Source of the DNA: Acinetobacter sp.
Lineage (GTDB): Bacteria; Pseudomonadota; Gammaproteobacteria; Pseudomonadales; Moraxellaceae
DNA length: 64,000 nt
Direction of reading: 5' to 3'
NCBI GenBank assembly: GCA_031277915.1
Contig: JAITLL010000018.1
Coordinates: 115,728-179,727 of the forward strand
The translations under genes and the position numbers were made by a program. The notes under the pieces were generated by a model. The model was not told the DNA's origin. It saw only the letters and a program-made list of their open reading frames with translations, and searched no databases. Numbering within the stretch: the first letter of the stretch is position 1; every line of letters starts with the position of its first letter. Shown here piece after piece: positions 7,960 through 17,272 of the stretch.

Positions 7960-9381
7960 TTAAACAATACCCGTTACGGTAAAGACCGTAATCACCACAA
8001 ATACTGCTAACGTTTTAATTACTGTGACTGCAAAAATATCTTTATACGATTGTTTATGGGTTAACCCTGTAACAGCAAGTAAAGTGATTACCGCACCGTT
8101 ATGTGGAAGTGTATCCATACCACCTGAGGCCATCGCAACCACACGGTGCATGACTTCTGGTGGAATACCGGCGGCTAAAATCGCAGCGTTATAGTGTTCA
8201 GCCATCGCACTTAAAGCGATACTCATACCACCAGAAGCTGAACCGGTAATACCTGCTAAAACGGTTGTGGTCACCGCCCCATTCACTAAAGGATTTGTGA
8301 AGGTACTACTCATTGCATGACTAATCATGGCAAAGCCCGGTAATGACGCAATAATTGCACCAAAGCCATACTCAGAAGCCGTATTCATCACTGCTAAAAG
8401 TGAGCCACCAATACTGGCATTAATGCCCTCTTTAAAGTTTGTCACTACACGTTGATAATCAAACAAAATTGCAGTAATAATCCCGACAATAAGCGCAAGA
8501 CCAACCGCCCAGATCGCACCAGTTTTTGCAACATCTACTGTGTAATCAGCTAAACCGACCGTGGCAAAATCAAAGCCATTTGGGTACCACTCTTTAATTG
8601 CTTTAGATAAATATTTGTTCATTACCGCAACAAGAATAAGAGGTACAAACGCTAAAAACTGACGTGCCGTACTTCCATTATTTTGTAGAGTCATATCAGC
8701 TTCAATTTCTTGAGATGAGGTATTGTCTACCCCAAAACCAGAGAACCCTTCTCCAGCTTTTGCAGCAGCGCGGCGACGCCATTCTAAGTAGCTCAATCCC
8801 ATACATAGAACAAAAATAGCGCCAATAATTCCTAGAAATGGTGCGGCATAAATATTGGTGCCAAAGAATGTGGTTGGAATTACGTTTTGAATTTGTGGCG
8901 TACCCGGTAATGCATCCATGGTAAATGTAAATGCACCCAGCGCGATGGTTCCCGGAATTAAACGTTTTGGAATATTGGCTTGTCTAAATAGTTGGTTGGC
9001 AAAAGGATAAATTGCGAATACAGCAACAAAAAGACTCACACCGCTATAGGTTAAAATTGCACCTAGTAATACAACCGTTAAAATTGCCTTTTTTGCCCCA
9101 ATCCATCTTACAATGGTTCTTGCAATAGACTCCGCAATTCCTGACATTTCAACGACTTTACCGAAAATTGCCCCAAGTAAGAATACAAGAAAGTAATCTT
9201 TAATAAAGTTCACCATTTTGGGCATAAATACACCCGAATAAAACGGTAAAACATTGGCTGGGTTAATGAGTAAAACTGCAAGTAAGGCACAAATTGGTGC
9301 CATGAGAATGACTGAAAAGCCCTTGTAAGCTGTATACATTAACAGCCCAAGCGAAAGTAGAATTACAAATAATTCCCACAT
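7960..9381 (-). CDS. GntP-family permease, probably for 3-hydroxybutyrate
   Basis: The start at 9381 is chosen because GGAGAAAG lies 9 nt upstream. It gives 473 residues, close to the GntP family norm of about 450, and a direct hydrophobic start (MWELFVILLSLGLL). There are twelve or more hydrophobic segments and the conserved late motif ASGGMDTLPHNGAVITLL, typical of GntP transporters. Family members carry gluconate or similar hydroxy acids with protons. The neighbouring 3-hydroxybutyrate dehydrogenase gene suggests 3-hydroxybutyrate as cargo here; that is inference. A longer upstream start adds a non-hydrophobic 38-residue tail and looks unlikely. Confidence 0.87.
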   Translation of the reverse strand: MWELFVILLSLGLLMYTAYKGFSVILMAPICALLAVLLINPANVLPFYSGVFMPKMVNFIKDYFLVFLLGAIFGKVVEMSGIAESIARTIVRWIGAKKAILTVVLLGAILTYSGVSLFVAVFAIYPFANQLFRQANIPKRLIPGTIALGAFTFTMDALPGTPQIQNVIPTTFFGTNIYAAPFLGIIGAIFVLCMGLSYLEWRRRAAAKAGEGFSGFGVDNTSSQEIEADMTLQNNGSTARQFLAFVPLILVAVMNKYLSKAIKEWYPNGFDFATVGLADYTVDVAKTGAIWAVGLALIVGIITAILFDYQRVVTNFKEGINASIGGSLLAVMNTASEYGFGAIIASLPGFAMISHAMSSTFTNPLVNGAVTTTVLAGITGSASGGMSIALSAMAEHYNAAILAAGIPPEVMHRVVAMASGGMDTLPHNGAVITLLAVTGLTHKQSYKDIFAVTVIKTLAVFVVITVFTVTGIV

Positions 9382-9575
9382 ATATTCTTTCTCCATAAAG
9401 AATAAATATTTTTGAAATTCCATATCTATTTGATTAATTTTAAGTTTATTAGATTTACTTCTATGTCCTGCAAAATAAATGCAAAATTCCTGCAAAACAG
9501 TTAAATCTAATAATCATTTTACTGACATAAGTGACAACATCTATTTTGAAGCTTTCTATAAAGATTTCTTTTTTT

Positions 9576-9662
9576 AGATGTTGTAATTTTCATGTAAATA
9601 ACCATTTAGACATTACATCTATTAGAGTTATTTTTGTACTGATATTTGAGAGGAATTACAAA
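9576..9662 (+). repeat. 87-bp direct repeat, copy 1 (partner at 19164-19250)
   Basis: By eye this segment matches 19164-19250 over 87 bp with 9 differences. It begins AGATGTTGTAATTTTC. It contains nested inverted repeats: outer TTGTAATT/AATTACAA and inner ATGTAA/TTACAT. It lies about 200 bp upstream of the gntP start. No reading frame or known element was recognised. Confidence 0.8.
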
Positions 9663-9735
9663 AGCATAAAAATATTAATTTTCTAGCTTTTATATGCTCA
9701 TTACATAAAAAAGCCCTCCGTAGAGAGTTTTTAAA

Positions 9736-9764
9736 GACGCGGGTTCAACTCCCGCCATTTCCAC
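9736..9764 (+). other. Fragment matching the 3' end of tmRNA (ssrA), possible attachment-site scar
   Basis: The fragment carries a five-base T stem, GCGGG/CCCGC, around the T-loop TTCAACT, followed by an acceptor strand ending TTTCCAC. GACGCGGGTTCAACTCCCGC is the same as the end of bacterial tmRNA as I remember it from E. coli. No tRNA or tmRNA 5' half precedes it, and the final CCA is not intact (CACTGA). Integrative elements often use the ssrA 3' end and leave such a tail at the distal end. A chance tRNA-like tail cannot be excluded. The 343-bp gap 9496-9838 holds only this and the repeat copy. Confidence 0.6.
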
Positions 9765-9838
9765 TGAACTATTAGTTTCTATTTAGCAAATGATAATGGT
9801 CCATTGGGGGCCGTCAGGCTCCCTCAACTCTGCTTTAG

Positions 9839-11494
9839 TCAGGACGTATATGATAAGTCAGGCTCAACAGCTTGCGTAAATTGGATTGCACCAGCTAAAT
9901 CTCGGAAATCCACTGTCAACACTTTGGATGCAGGGTCAATATTCACCTCACCAAAAAATTGGTAACCATCAAGCGGGGAAAGATTGCTCTTGCCTGCTGG
10001 TGGTGTTTTTTGGAATATCAATTGTGGACCAAACGTTTTATCCAGCGTATTGGGACCAAAGGTGCCTGCATTCAGTGGCCCAGCTACAAACTCCCAGAAT
10101 GGTTTAAAATCTGTGAACTTAGCTTTGTTATTGTCATAATAATGTGCTGCACAGTAGTGTACGTCTGCGGTGATCCAAACTGTGTTTTTAACCGCTTTAG
10201 TAGCTGACAACAAACGTGCGATTTCTAACTCACGACCCAAAGGTGCACCGTCATTTTCATTCGCTATGGCTTCAAACCAGCTTGCATTGCCAGTGGTGTG
10301 ATCCTCAACGTTGAGACTCAACGGCATATCAGAAGCAATCACCTTCCATACTGCTTTGGAGTTAGTTAACTCATTAACCAACCAGTCTACCTGCTCTTTA
10401 CCTAAAAATGCCGAATTATTATCAAGTGTGGTTTGTACGTTAGTGCTATTGGGGCCACGATAAGAGCGCTCATCCAACACAAACACATCTAGCAATGGAC
10501 CATAGTTTATTTTTCGGTAAATTCGTTGGTCTTCAATCGCTTCTGTACGCCATTGCATTGGTGAGTTTTCTAAAAATGCTTGTCTACCATATGCCACTAG
10601 GCTTTGCAGGTCAGCGGTTGTACTATAGTGTACGCTCCCGTCTGTTCTATTAGCCAACACTGTGCTTGGAGACCAGTTATTCAGCACATCATGATCATCC
10701 CACTGCCAGATTTGCGGTACTTCAGCAGCAAAGCGACGTAAGTTTTCATCCATAAAATTATAGCGATGACGACCACGATACTCTTTCAGTGTTTCTGCCG
10801 GCTTACTCACTTCTTCCGTCACAATATTTTTCCAGATACGGACTTCATCTGGTTTTAACGAATTCATAGGTTGAATGGTCACGGACTCTTTAATCGCACC
10901 ATCGGCATAAATGGCATCACCACTATGAATAAAAAAATCTGGCTTGCGCTGACGCATGGTTTCCCAAATTTTCATGCCGCCAATTTCAGGGTTAATGCCC
11001 CAACCCTGACCATTAACATCCCCGCCCCAGACGAATCGAATCGGGGTTTTATCATTAGCTGGCATAGTACGGAAATGACCAGCATATGGTTCACTGATCG
11101 CATTATTATTGCTAGCATCCTCAAAGGTAACGCGTAAAAAAATATCCTGCCCTTGAGGTAGCCCAGTCAGCTCTACACGACCAGTGAAATCACTTGCATT
11201 GGTAACCACCCTACCAACAGCCAACTTAGATTGTTTAAAGCTCTCATTAAAAGAATATTCTACCCGCAGCTTTGCTGTACGGTCAGCACGCGCCCAAATG
11301 GTTGCATTACCATTACTTACATCACCAATTTGAATTCCGGATGGCAGTTTTGGACGTAGGTTATCAGGTACTATAATGGCTGGTGCAGACTCGCCTGTAT
11401 GACAAGCCGAAAGTATATTGGCAGATGCGACACCTAAAGCCACTTTTCCACTATTAATCAAGAATTGACGGCGCGATTGAATAAGCTTTGACAT
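9839..11494 (-). CDS. phoD: PhoD-like alkaline phosphatase/phosphodiesterase, Tat-exported
   Basis: The 551-residue protein begins with a twin-arginine signal (SRRQFLINSGKVALG) and a possible lipobox, NILSAC. A PhoD N-terminal Ig-like domain follows (about 45-150). The catalytic metallophosphatase domain has WGGDVNGQGWG, FIHSGDAIYADG, WQWDDHDVLNN, VFVLDERSYRGP and ITADVHYCAAH, matching PhoD metal ligands. Family enzymes hydrolyse phosphomonoesters and diesters outside the cytoplasm using Ca and Fe. GGGGA precedes the ATG by about 9 nt. It stands alone on the minus strand next to the ssrA-tail fragment. No Pho box was identified. Two further extracellular phosphoesterase genes lie 13-17 kb away. 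Confidence 0.88.
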   Translation of the reverse strand: MSKLIQSRRQFLINSGKVALGVASANILSACHTGESAPAIIVPDNLRPKLPSGIQIGDVSNGNATIWARADRTAKLRVEYSFNESFKQSKLAVGRVVTNASDFTGRVELTGLPQGQDIFLRVTFEDASNNNAISEPYAGHFRTMPANDKTPIRFVWGGDVNGQGWGINPEIGGMKIWETMRQRKPDFFIHSGDAIYADGAIKESVTIQPMNSLKPDEVRIWKNIVTEEVSKPAETLKEYRGRHRYNFMDENLRRFAAEVPQIWQWDDHDVLNNWSPSTVLANRTDGSVHYSTTADLQSLVAYGRQAFLENSPMQWRTEAIEDQRIYRKINYGPLLDVFVLDERSYRGPNSTNVQTTLDNNSAFLGKEQVDWLVNELTNSKAVWKVIASDMPLSLNVEDHTTGNASWFEAIANENDGAPLGRELEIARLLSATKAVKNTVWITADVHYCAAHYYDNNKAKFTDFKPFWEFVAGPLNAGTFGPNTLDKTFGPQLIFQKTPPAGKSNLSPLDGYQFFGEVNIDPASKVLTVDFRDLAGAIQFTQAVEPDLSYTS

Positions 11495-11748
11495 TCAAAT
11501 AATCCCCTAGTTAGATAGTGAGGCTCTAGCTACTTCGAAAGTGTTAATGTTCTAAAACTGCACATAAGCCATACTTATAATAAATTGTGATTTACTCAGC
11601 AAAAAATAATGAAAAAGTGTGACAAAAGCATGAATATCCATCTTTTAATAATTAAGGATGAATGGATCTGCGCCTAGCTATCCTACAACCAAATTTTTGA
11701 ATCGAGTAATTGGAGTCGTAACTTTTAAATTTTATAGTTTAGAACGCC

Positions 11749-11817
11749 CTTTTGAGAGAATTTCACACAAATACTTACATTCATGTTGCTATTGATCGTA
11801 TGAGCTGAGCATTTTCA
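11749..11817 (+). repeat. Diverged intergenic repeat, copy C
   Basis: TTTGAGAGAATTTCACACAA and GATCGTATGAGCTGAGCATTTT resemble a segment near 30190-30255 (TTTGAAATACTTTCACAAAT, AATCGTATGAGCTGTGCATTT). It is part of a weakly conserved family whose other members are listed at 24518 and 30113. It lies in the spacer upstream of phoD and has no reading frame. Confidence 0.5.
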
Positions 11818-11895
11818 ACAATAAAGTATATATAGAGCTGTCTACTATCTCTTTGCTATCATTTTGCAACTTTATGATATTAAGAAGGAATAAAG

Positions 11896-12048
11896 TTAGC
11901 TACACCAATAATTTAAGTCTTCGTTCTTTTCTATAGGAGCTAAGAAACCTATTGAAGCTCCGTTATTTATAGAATCTTCTAACAATAGCGATAAGCCTTC
12001 TTCATATTTCCCAATTTCTTTTATTTTTAATATTTCAATGTATTTCAT
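11896..12048 (-). pseudogene. Truncated GNAT N-acetyltransferase, N-terminal 50 residues
   Basis: The frame begins MKYIEILKIKEIGKYEEG and continues with NGASIGFLAPIE before stopping after NYWCS. The GASIGFLxP...YW pattern is the start of a GNAT acetyltransferase; the acetyl-CoA-binding part is absent. I could not find the rest downstream, so this is a truncated relic rather than a frameshift. It lies in the 757-bp gap between phoD and the CPBP gene. Confidence 0.6.
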
Positions 12049-12251
12049 ATTTCTTCTCAGAGTTATTTGAATAAAATTTCATTAAATCTTATTTATAAAA
12101 TCATTATCAGCTAAGTGAGCAATTCAATATAGATTTCTTGTTCACAAAATGCTCTGATTATAGAAATAAAAAATGAATCATTTTATTAATTTAATAGAAG
12201 AAGGAATACAACTTTCAGTATAAAAGTTTCCCTAATTCTAGGAGACGCCAA

Positions 12252-12956
12252 TCATGTAATTCCATATAAATAATTTAAAGTCCCCATCCCAAACATATCA
12301 GCAAAAGCATGTGCTAGAAAAAAAGGGAAAAGGTTTTTGGGGCTTATAATTATGTAAAAAAAATAAAAACCGCCACCTATAACTAAGGCTATGCTAATTG
12401 CAGCTATTTGCCCTTGATAAGTATGGAAGGCATAACGAATTAGTAAGCTGTATAAAATAAACAAAAGTCGTTGATCGCGAGTGACCGCTAAACAAATTCC
12501 CAAGAAAAATATTTCTTCATAAAAGCCATTTAATGCAGAATAAAGCAAAAGAGAGAAATCTAGCTTAGGTAATGCTGCTGTATATATAAGATTTTCACTT
12601 GGTGGAACCAAGTAGTATGCAGCTAGAGAGAACAAATCCATGGCTAATGCTACTACTAAAAAAATTCCAACTCCCTGAACAATGGCTTTTAAATTAATCG
12701 TAATGGGCCATTGCGCAAAGTTAAAATTACGTAGCCAAAGATAAAGCATTGCAGAGACTAGTAGTACCATCTGAAAACTTAGCATATCCCAGTTCATGTC
12801 ATTAGTAGACTCGATTACCTCCCCCATTAGTTTATCTGTTAAATTAATATAACTAATCAATGAACTATAAATAAAGTAAGAAAACATAATGAGAGTAAGC
12901 ACTAATATGTCCCACCAAGCTAAGTTAATTAGTTTTTCATTATGATGACATGTCAT
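12252..12956 (-). CDS. CPBP (ABI/CAAX-like) intramembrane protease family protein
   Basis: The start at 12956 follows a very strong GGAGGAG site, giving 234 residues with about seven membrane helices. Motif 1 reads FYEEIFFLG, so the two glutamates are present but the Arg of EExxxR is replaced by Leu. Motif 2 is AFHTYQG and motif 3 is FLAHAFADMFG, both with the expected histidines. Family members include CAAX-type proteases and bacteriocin immunity or processing proteins. It is divergently placed from macAB, with a 566-bp AT-rich spacer between. A role in processing an exported peptide is possible but unproven, and the missing Arg may reduce activity. Confidence 0.75.
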   Translation of the reverse strand: MTCHHNEKLINLAWWDILVLTLIMFSYFIYSSLISYINLTDKLMGEVIESTNDMNWDMLSFQMVLLVSAMLYLWLRNFNFAQWPITINLKAIVQGVGIFLVVALAMDLFSLAAYYLVPPSENLIYTAALPKLDFSLLLYSALNGFYEEIFFLGICLAVTRDQRLLFILYSLLIRYAFHTYQGQIAAISIALVIGGGFYFFYIIISPKNLFPFFLAHAFADMFGMGTLNYLYGIT

Positions 12957-13522
12957 TTTATCTCCTCCATATAAAATCAATTTCACTTTTTAAATAAAAA
13001 TTCGTGTAGGTCTTTTGATATTTATTATGTAATTCCAATCTACAAGAAGAGTCATAAAATTTGCTCTTACTATTTCTTTTACCTCGTTATAACAAGTAAG
13101 CATGCTTTCCAAACTAAAATATATCTGCAACCACACCATATATAAGGCTCTTACTAATATATATTACCCAAGCGCCATAATTGAGACTAAATATTTTTAT
13201 TGTCTCATTAAATTAATCAAACCCTGTCTCGAACCTAATGCATTTTAAGCGTACACTGCTATATACTTTCATATTTAACTAATTGTTTTTAAAATTAATC
13301 CCGTTAAAATAATGTAAATAAAATGTATTTAACTTGACAAAAAATAAGTTTATAAAATAACCTATAGCCAAAATAATAATTTAAGACTGTAACCTAATTC
13401 TTTGACAAGAAGAAAATTCATATTAATTAATAGAGAAAATGACAATTACTACAGATCAAAGTTAAACCTGAAATAATAGTTTGAGAGATATAAATGTAAG
13501 CTTTAAAAATAGTGGTAAACTT
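12957..13522. promoter_or_regulatory. Divergent AT-rich spacer upstream of macA
   Basis: This 566-bp spacer is strongly AT-rich. A TTGACA at about 13402 could be the -35 of a macA promoter, but no good -10 stands at the right distance. An 8-codon frame (13439-13465) with an AGAGAA site is too short to call. No peptide precursor with a double-glycine leader was seen on either strand. Confidence 0.4.
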
Positions 13523-14689
13523 ATGAAAGAAATGAAGAAAACATCTCCATTTAAAAAAATTGTTATTACTTTAATTGTTATTCTTTTAGCTGGTTTCAGT
13601 GTTTTATTCTTTCTATTCCCTAAAGAAAATAAAGAACCAGAAACTTATGTCGTTAAACGTGGAGATATTACAGAAGTAGTTAAGGCTACTGGTGAAGTGT
13701 ATGCTCTACAACTTGTTGATGTTGGTGCTCAAGTATCTGGTCAAATTAGAAAATTGAATATAAGGTTAGGTCAAAGAGTACAAAAAGGAGATTTAATTGC
13801 TGAAATTGATTCAACAACACAAATCAATGAATTAAATACATCTAAAGCAAAATTAGAAGCAGCTAAAGCCTTATTGGAATCAAAACAAATATCTGTTCAA
13901 GTAGCAAAAAAGCATTTTGACCGAACGAAAATTATGTTTAATGCAGATGCGACATCAAAAGAGTCCGTTGAAGCTGCTGAAGATAACTATAAACAAGCTA
14001 AATCTGCAGTAGATGATCTTATTTGGAATATTAAGCAAATTCAAATAGCTTTGAATACAGCCCAAACGAATATGGCATATACACAGATTAGATCACCTTT
14101 AACAGGTACTGTTGTTTCCTTGCCAGTAGAAGCGGGTCAAACAATAAACTTTGCACAAACAACACCCTTGATCGCAAAAATTGCAAATCTTGATCAAATG
14201 GAAATTCGAATGCAAATACCTGAAGGTGACTATACAAAGATTAAAATTGGAATGCCTGTTAACTTCTCAACACTTTCTGATCCAAATGAAATAAGAACGA
14301 ATAAAATTTATAGTATTGACCCTGCGCTGACCTCATTGACTAAAGGAACTTATACTTCTAACAATGATGCTACTAATTCAGCAGTTTATTATTACACACG
14401 AATGATTGTGCCAAACATTGATAGAAAACTGAGCATTGGAATGACAACCCAAAATAATATAATTATAAATCATAAGAAAAGTATATTGATGATACCTAAA
14501 TTAGCAATTTATCAATCAAATTTAGGGACTACAGTTCGTATTCAAACTGAATTAAAAAAGATTGAAAATCGTCAAATCAAAACAGGAATATCAGATAATA
14601 ATAATATTGAAGTAACCTCTGGTCTTAAGTTGGGTGAAAAAGTCATACTGGAATTACCTGAAACTGAAACTTCTGGAGTTCTTTCATGA
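13523..14689 (+). CDS. macA: MacA-like periplasmic adaptor (membrane fusion protein)
   Basis: This 388-residue protein starts with a basic stretch and one membrane helix (IVITLIVILLAGFSVLFFLF). The HlyD/MacA core follows: biotinyl-lipoyl halves (TGEVYALQLVDVGAQVSGQI and TQIRSPLTGTVVSLPVEAGQ), a coiled-coil hairpin at about 115-190, a beta-barrel domain (IKIGMPVNFSTL) and a C-terminal membrane-proximal domain. It would bridge the MacB-type ATPase to a TolC-type outer-membrane channel. No tolC is present here, so a chromosomal channel must be borrowed. I chose the ATG at 13523 (GTGG about 7 nt upstream) over a TTG 14 codons earlier. Its stop overlaps the macB start by four bases. Confidence 0.87.
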   Translation: MKEMKKTSPFKKIVITLIVILLAGFSVLFFLFPKENKEPETYVVKRGDITEVVKATGEVYALQLVDVGAQVSGQIRKLNIRLGQRVQKGDLIAEIDSTTQINELNTSKAKLEAAKALLESKQISVQVAKKHFDRTKIMFNADATSKESVEAAEDNYKQAKSAVDDLIWNIKQIQIALNTAQTNMAYTQIRSPLTGTVVSLPVEAGQTINFAQTTPLIAKIANLDQMEIRMQIPEGDYTKIKIGMPVNFSTLSDPNEIRTNKIYSIDPALTSLTKGTYTSNNDATNSAVYYYTRMIVPNIDRKLSIGMTTQNNIIINHKKSILMIPKLAIYQSNLGTTVRIQTELKKIENRQIKTGISDNNNIEVTSGLKLGEKVILELPETETSGVLS

Positions 14690-16617
14690 GTTTTATTGAA
14701 CTTAAAAATATTAATAAATTTGTTGGAAGCCAAGGTCATGAACAGATTATTTTAAAAAACATTAATTTAAATATTAAACGTGGTGAGTTCATTTCTATTA
14801 TTGGGCAATCAGGATCAGGTAAATCCACTTTAATGAATATACTCGGCTGTTTAGATACAGCATCTTCGGGAGAATATACTTTTGATGGAGAAAATATTTA
14901 TAACTTTGAAGCCGATCAGTTATCTGAGTTGCGATTAAAAAGCTTTGGGTTCATTTTCCAGCGTTATAACTTACTCAACTCCCTCACTGCCCTTGAAAAT
15001 GTTGCATTGCCAGCTATCTATTCTAACTTAAATACAAAATTACGACTTGAACGAGCGCAACTTCTTCTAAATGAGCTGGGTATGTCTGACAAAGTACATA
15101 ATAAACCTAGTGAATTATCGGGTGGCCAACAACAAAGAGTTAGTATCGCTAGAGCATTAATGAATGGTGGAGAAGTGATATTAGCAGATGAGCCTACTGG
15201 AGCTTTAGATTCTAAAAGTGGAGAAATGGTATTAAAAATTTTAAAAGATTTACATGAAAAAGGTCATACAATTATTTTGGTCACTCATGATGCTAAAATT
15301 GCTCAACATGCAGAGCGTATTATTGAAATTAGAGATGGTTGTATTCTTTCCGATCATTATAAAATAGACAGTGTGATCGTCAAGAACGTGTTAGATAAAT
15401 ATATATTAAAAACAAAACCGAACTTTATGATTCCGCTCTATGAAGCGTTAAAAATGTCGATTCACTCAATTTTTTCCAATAAATTACGCTCCCTCCTTAC
15501 GATGCTTGGGATAATCATAGGTATTAGTTCTGTTTCCATTATTTTAGCAATTGGTAAGGGAGTGACACAAAAAATTATTGGTGAATGGGACGGATTAAAA
15601 CTTGCAACACTTTCTATCTATCCAGGGGAAGATGTATACAATCCAGCACTTAGTGCCGCAAGCCGTTTAAATATTGATGATGCTACTGCATTAAAGGATA
15701 AAAAAAATATTGCCGCGGTATCCCCATCTATAGCTGCGTCTGGCAATATGATCTATCAGAATAAAAATGTTAAAGCAACTGCTAATGGAGCAGATAAAGC
15801 CCAATTACAGATTGCTAATTTAAAATTAGAATATGGCCGTTTTTTGACATCTAATGATATTGAGAAAAGAACCCAAGTTACCGTCATTGATTTAAAGACA
15901 TCAAAATCATTATTTGGTAAAGCTGAACTGTCTATAGGTAAAAGTGTGCTCTTTAACAAGCGACCATTAGAGGTTATCGGTGTTGTAAAAAGCAAGTTTG
16001 ATAATCCTGGCAACACCGCTGAAATTTGGCTTCCTTATACAACTTTGGAGTCGCAAATTTCAGGAAAAGCGCAAATTAATTCAATTACTGTCCTTATTGA
16101 TTCGCGATATAATTCTAAACTTGTTGAAAAAGATATAGAACATTTCTTATCTGCTCGGCATGGTGTCAAAGATTTCACCATTTTCAGCAGTGAGGAAGGC
16201 AAAAAGAGTGCAACCAAGGTATTAGGAACAATCACTTTTTTTGTCTCAGCAGTTGCTTTCATTTCCTTACTTGTTGGTGGAATTGGTGTTATGAATATCA
16301 TGTTAGTCTCTGTCACGGAACGCATTAAAGAAATTGGTATTAGAATGGCTGTTGGAGCAAAACAACAAAATGTGCTTACACAATTTCTTATTGAAGCAGC
16401 AATCTTATGTTTCTTTGGCGGATTATTAGGCGTCTCTATCTCTTTCATTATCGGAATAATTTTTAATATTTTTAGTCCAGAATATAAGATGGTATTCTCG
16501 ATCTGGGTAACATTAATGGCTTTATTTTTTTCATCAATAATAGGTTTAATCTTTGGATATCTTCCAGCTAAAAGAGCATCTAACCTAAAACCAATCGAAG
16601 CTTTAGCACATGAATAA
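14686..16617 (+). CDS. macB: MacB-like ABC exporter (ATPase plus permease)
   Basis: This 643-residue single-chain exporter has an N-terminal nucleotide-binding domain with Walker A GQSGSGKST, Q-loop FIFQRYNLL, signature LSGGQQQR and Walker B VILADEPTGALD. A first membrane helix (about 270-290), a large periplasmic domain (about 300-500) and three C-terminal helices with the FtsX pattern follow (GGIGVMNIMLVSVTERIKEI, PAKRASNLKPIEALAHE). MacB proteins use a mechanotransmission cycle to expel substrate from the periplasm through TolC. Family cargo includes macrolides, enterotoxin and peptides. The ATGA overlap shows an operon with macA. The AT-rich setting, a nearby peptide-exporter-type ABC relic and a CPBP gene make a peptide cargo plausible, but that is inference. 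Confidence 0.88.
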   Translation: MSFIELKNINKFVGSQGHEQIILKNINLNIKRGEFISIIGQSGSGKSTLMNILGCLDTASSGEYTFDGENIYNFEADQLSELRLKSFGFIFQRYNLLNSLTALENVALPAIYSNLNTKLRLERAQLLLNELGMSDKVHNKPSELSGGQQQRVSIARALMNGGEVILADEPTGALDSKSGEMVLKILKDLHEKGHTIILVTHDAKIAQHAERIIEIRDGCILSDHYKIDSVIVKNVLDKYILKTKPNFMIPLYEALKMSIHSIFSNKLRSLLTMLGIIIGISSVSIILAIGKGVTQKIIGEWDGLKLATLSIYPGEDVYNPALSAASRLNIDDATALKDKKNIAAVSPSIAASGNMIYQNKNVKATANGADKAQLQIANLKLEYGRFLTSNDIEKRTQVTVIDLKTSKSLFGKAELSIGKSVLFNKRPLEVIGVVKSKFDNPGNTAEIWLPYTTLESQISGKAQINSITVLIDSRYNSKLVEKDIEHFLSARHGVKDFTIFSSEEGKKSATKVLGTITFFVSAVAFISLLVGGIGVMNIMLVSVTERIKEIGIRMAVGAKQQNVLTQFLIEAAILCFFGGLLGVSISFIIGIIFNIFSPEYKMVFSIWVTLMALFFSSIIGLIFGYLPAKRASNLKPIEALAHE

Positions 16618-16650
16618 ATTTAAAAATACATATATAAAAGCAAAGTTTAT

Positions 16651-17151
16651 TCACTTATTTTTTAAATAGGAATATTTAGAATATTCATTATCTTGAATTT
16701 CCTCAAATTGCCACCCATTATATTTAAAAAACTTTATTGCCGTAATATTTTCTAAAGAAATTATAGCTTTCCAACAATTAGAATCATTAAAATAATAATT
16801 ATAAATAATTTCATTTAAAAATTTACTACCATAACCCATATTATGATAATCTGGATTAACAGCAAAGTCTAAGATAGCATAATAGTCAAAATCAGATATA
16901 GGTAAGTAAATTCCACAGACAGCTATTAATTTTTCATTATCAACAAATGAAAATTGCTTAAATCCCTCTGTACCAAGCACGAAGTCCAACCACTCTTGAT
17001 CTATATAACCTAAAGTAGAAGAAATACTCTCATGATCAAACCAACTATAATATTTTAAAAAATGTTTATTGGTAAAATCTTTAATTTTAGATTCATTTAA
17101 AACTCCTAAATCAATAATTTGATTATTACTAATTGTTTCATGTTTATGCAT
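16651..17151 (-). CDS. GNAT-family N-acetyltransferase
   Basis: The 166-residue protein has a C-terminal GNAT fold with the acetyl-CoA loop in FAVNPDYHNMGYGSKFLNEI (V/I-x-x-x-x-R/Q-x-x-G-x-G/A-like, here HNMGYGS) and a NITAIKFFKYNGWQ segment typical of motif B. The substrate is unknown. It converges on macB with a 33-bp spacer. It is extremely AT-rich, in keeping with the surrounding accessory DNA. It could modify a small molecule or peptide, or act as an immunity-type enzyme; nothing in the sequence decides this. Confidence 0.75.
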   Translation of the reverse strand: MHKHETISNNQIIDLGVLNESKIKDFTNKHFLKYYSWFDHESISSTLGYIDQEWLDFVLGTEGFKQFSFVDNEKLIAVCGIYLPISDFDYYAILDFAVNPDYHNMGYGSKFLNEIIYNYYFNDSNCWKAIISLENITAIKFFKYNGWQFEEIQDNEYSKYSYLKNK

Positions 17152-17272
17152 TATGATAAATAAAGTAACATGACCATTGAAAAAAATATTAAATCTTTAA
17201 AAAGCTCATCACCCCGTTTATCTAAAGCCGAATTTATCTCATCCATAATTATTAAAATATATGACTCAAATG

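Noticed and set aside
9799-9820. GGGGGCC/GGCTCCC hairpin after phoD as terminator
   Set aside because: The stem has a mismatch and no T-run on the minus strand, so it is not called.
13439-13465. Eight-codon frame with a ribosome site before macA
   Set aside because: It is too short to distinguish from chance; no leader-peptide structure or attenuator follows it.
15756-16448. Minus-strand frames opposite macB
   Set aside because: They lack start sites and domains and lie within a fully supported coding gene.
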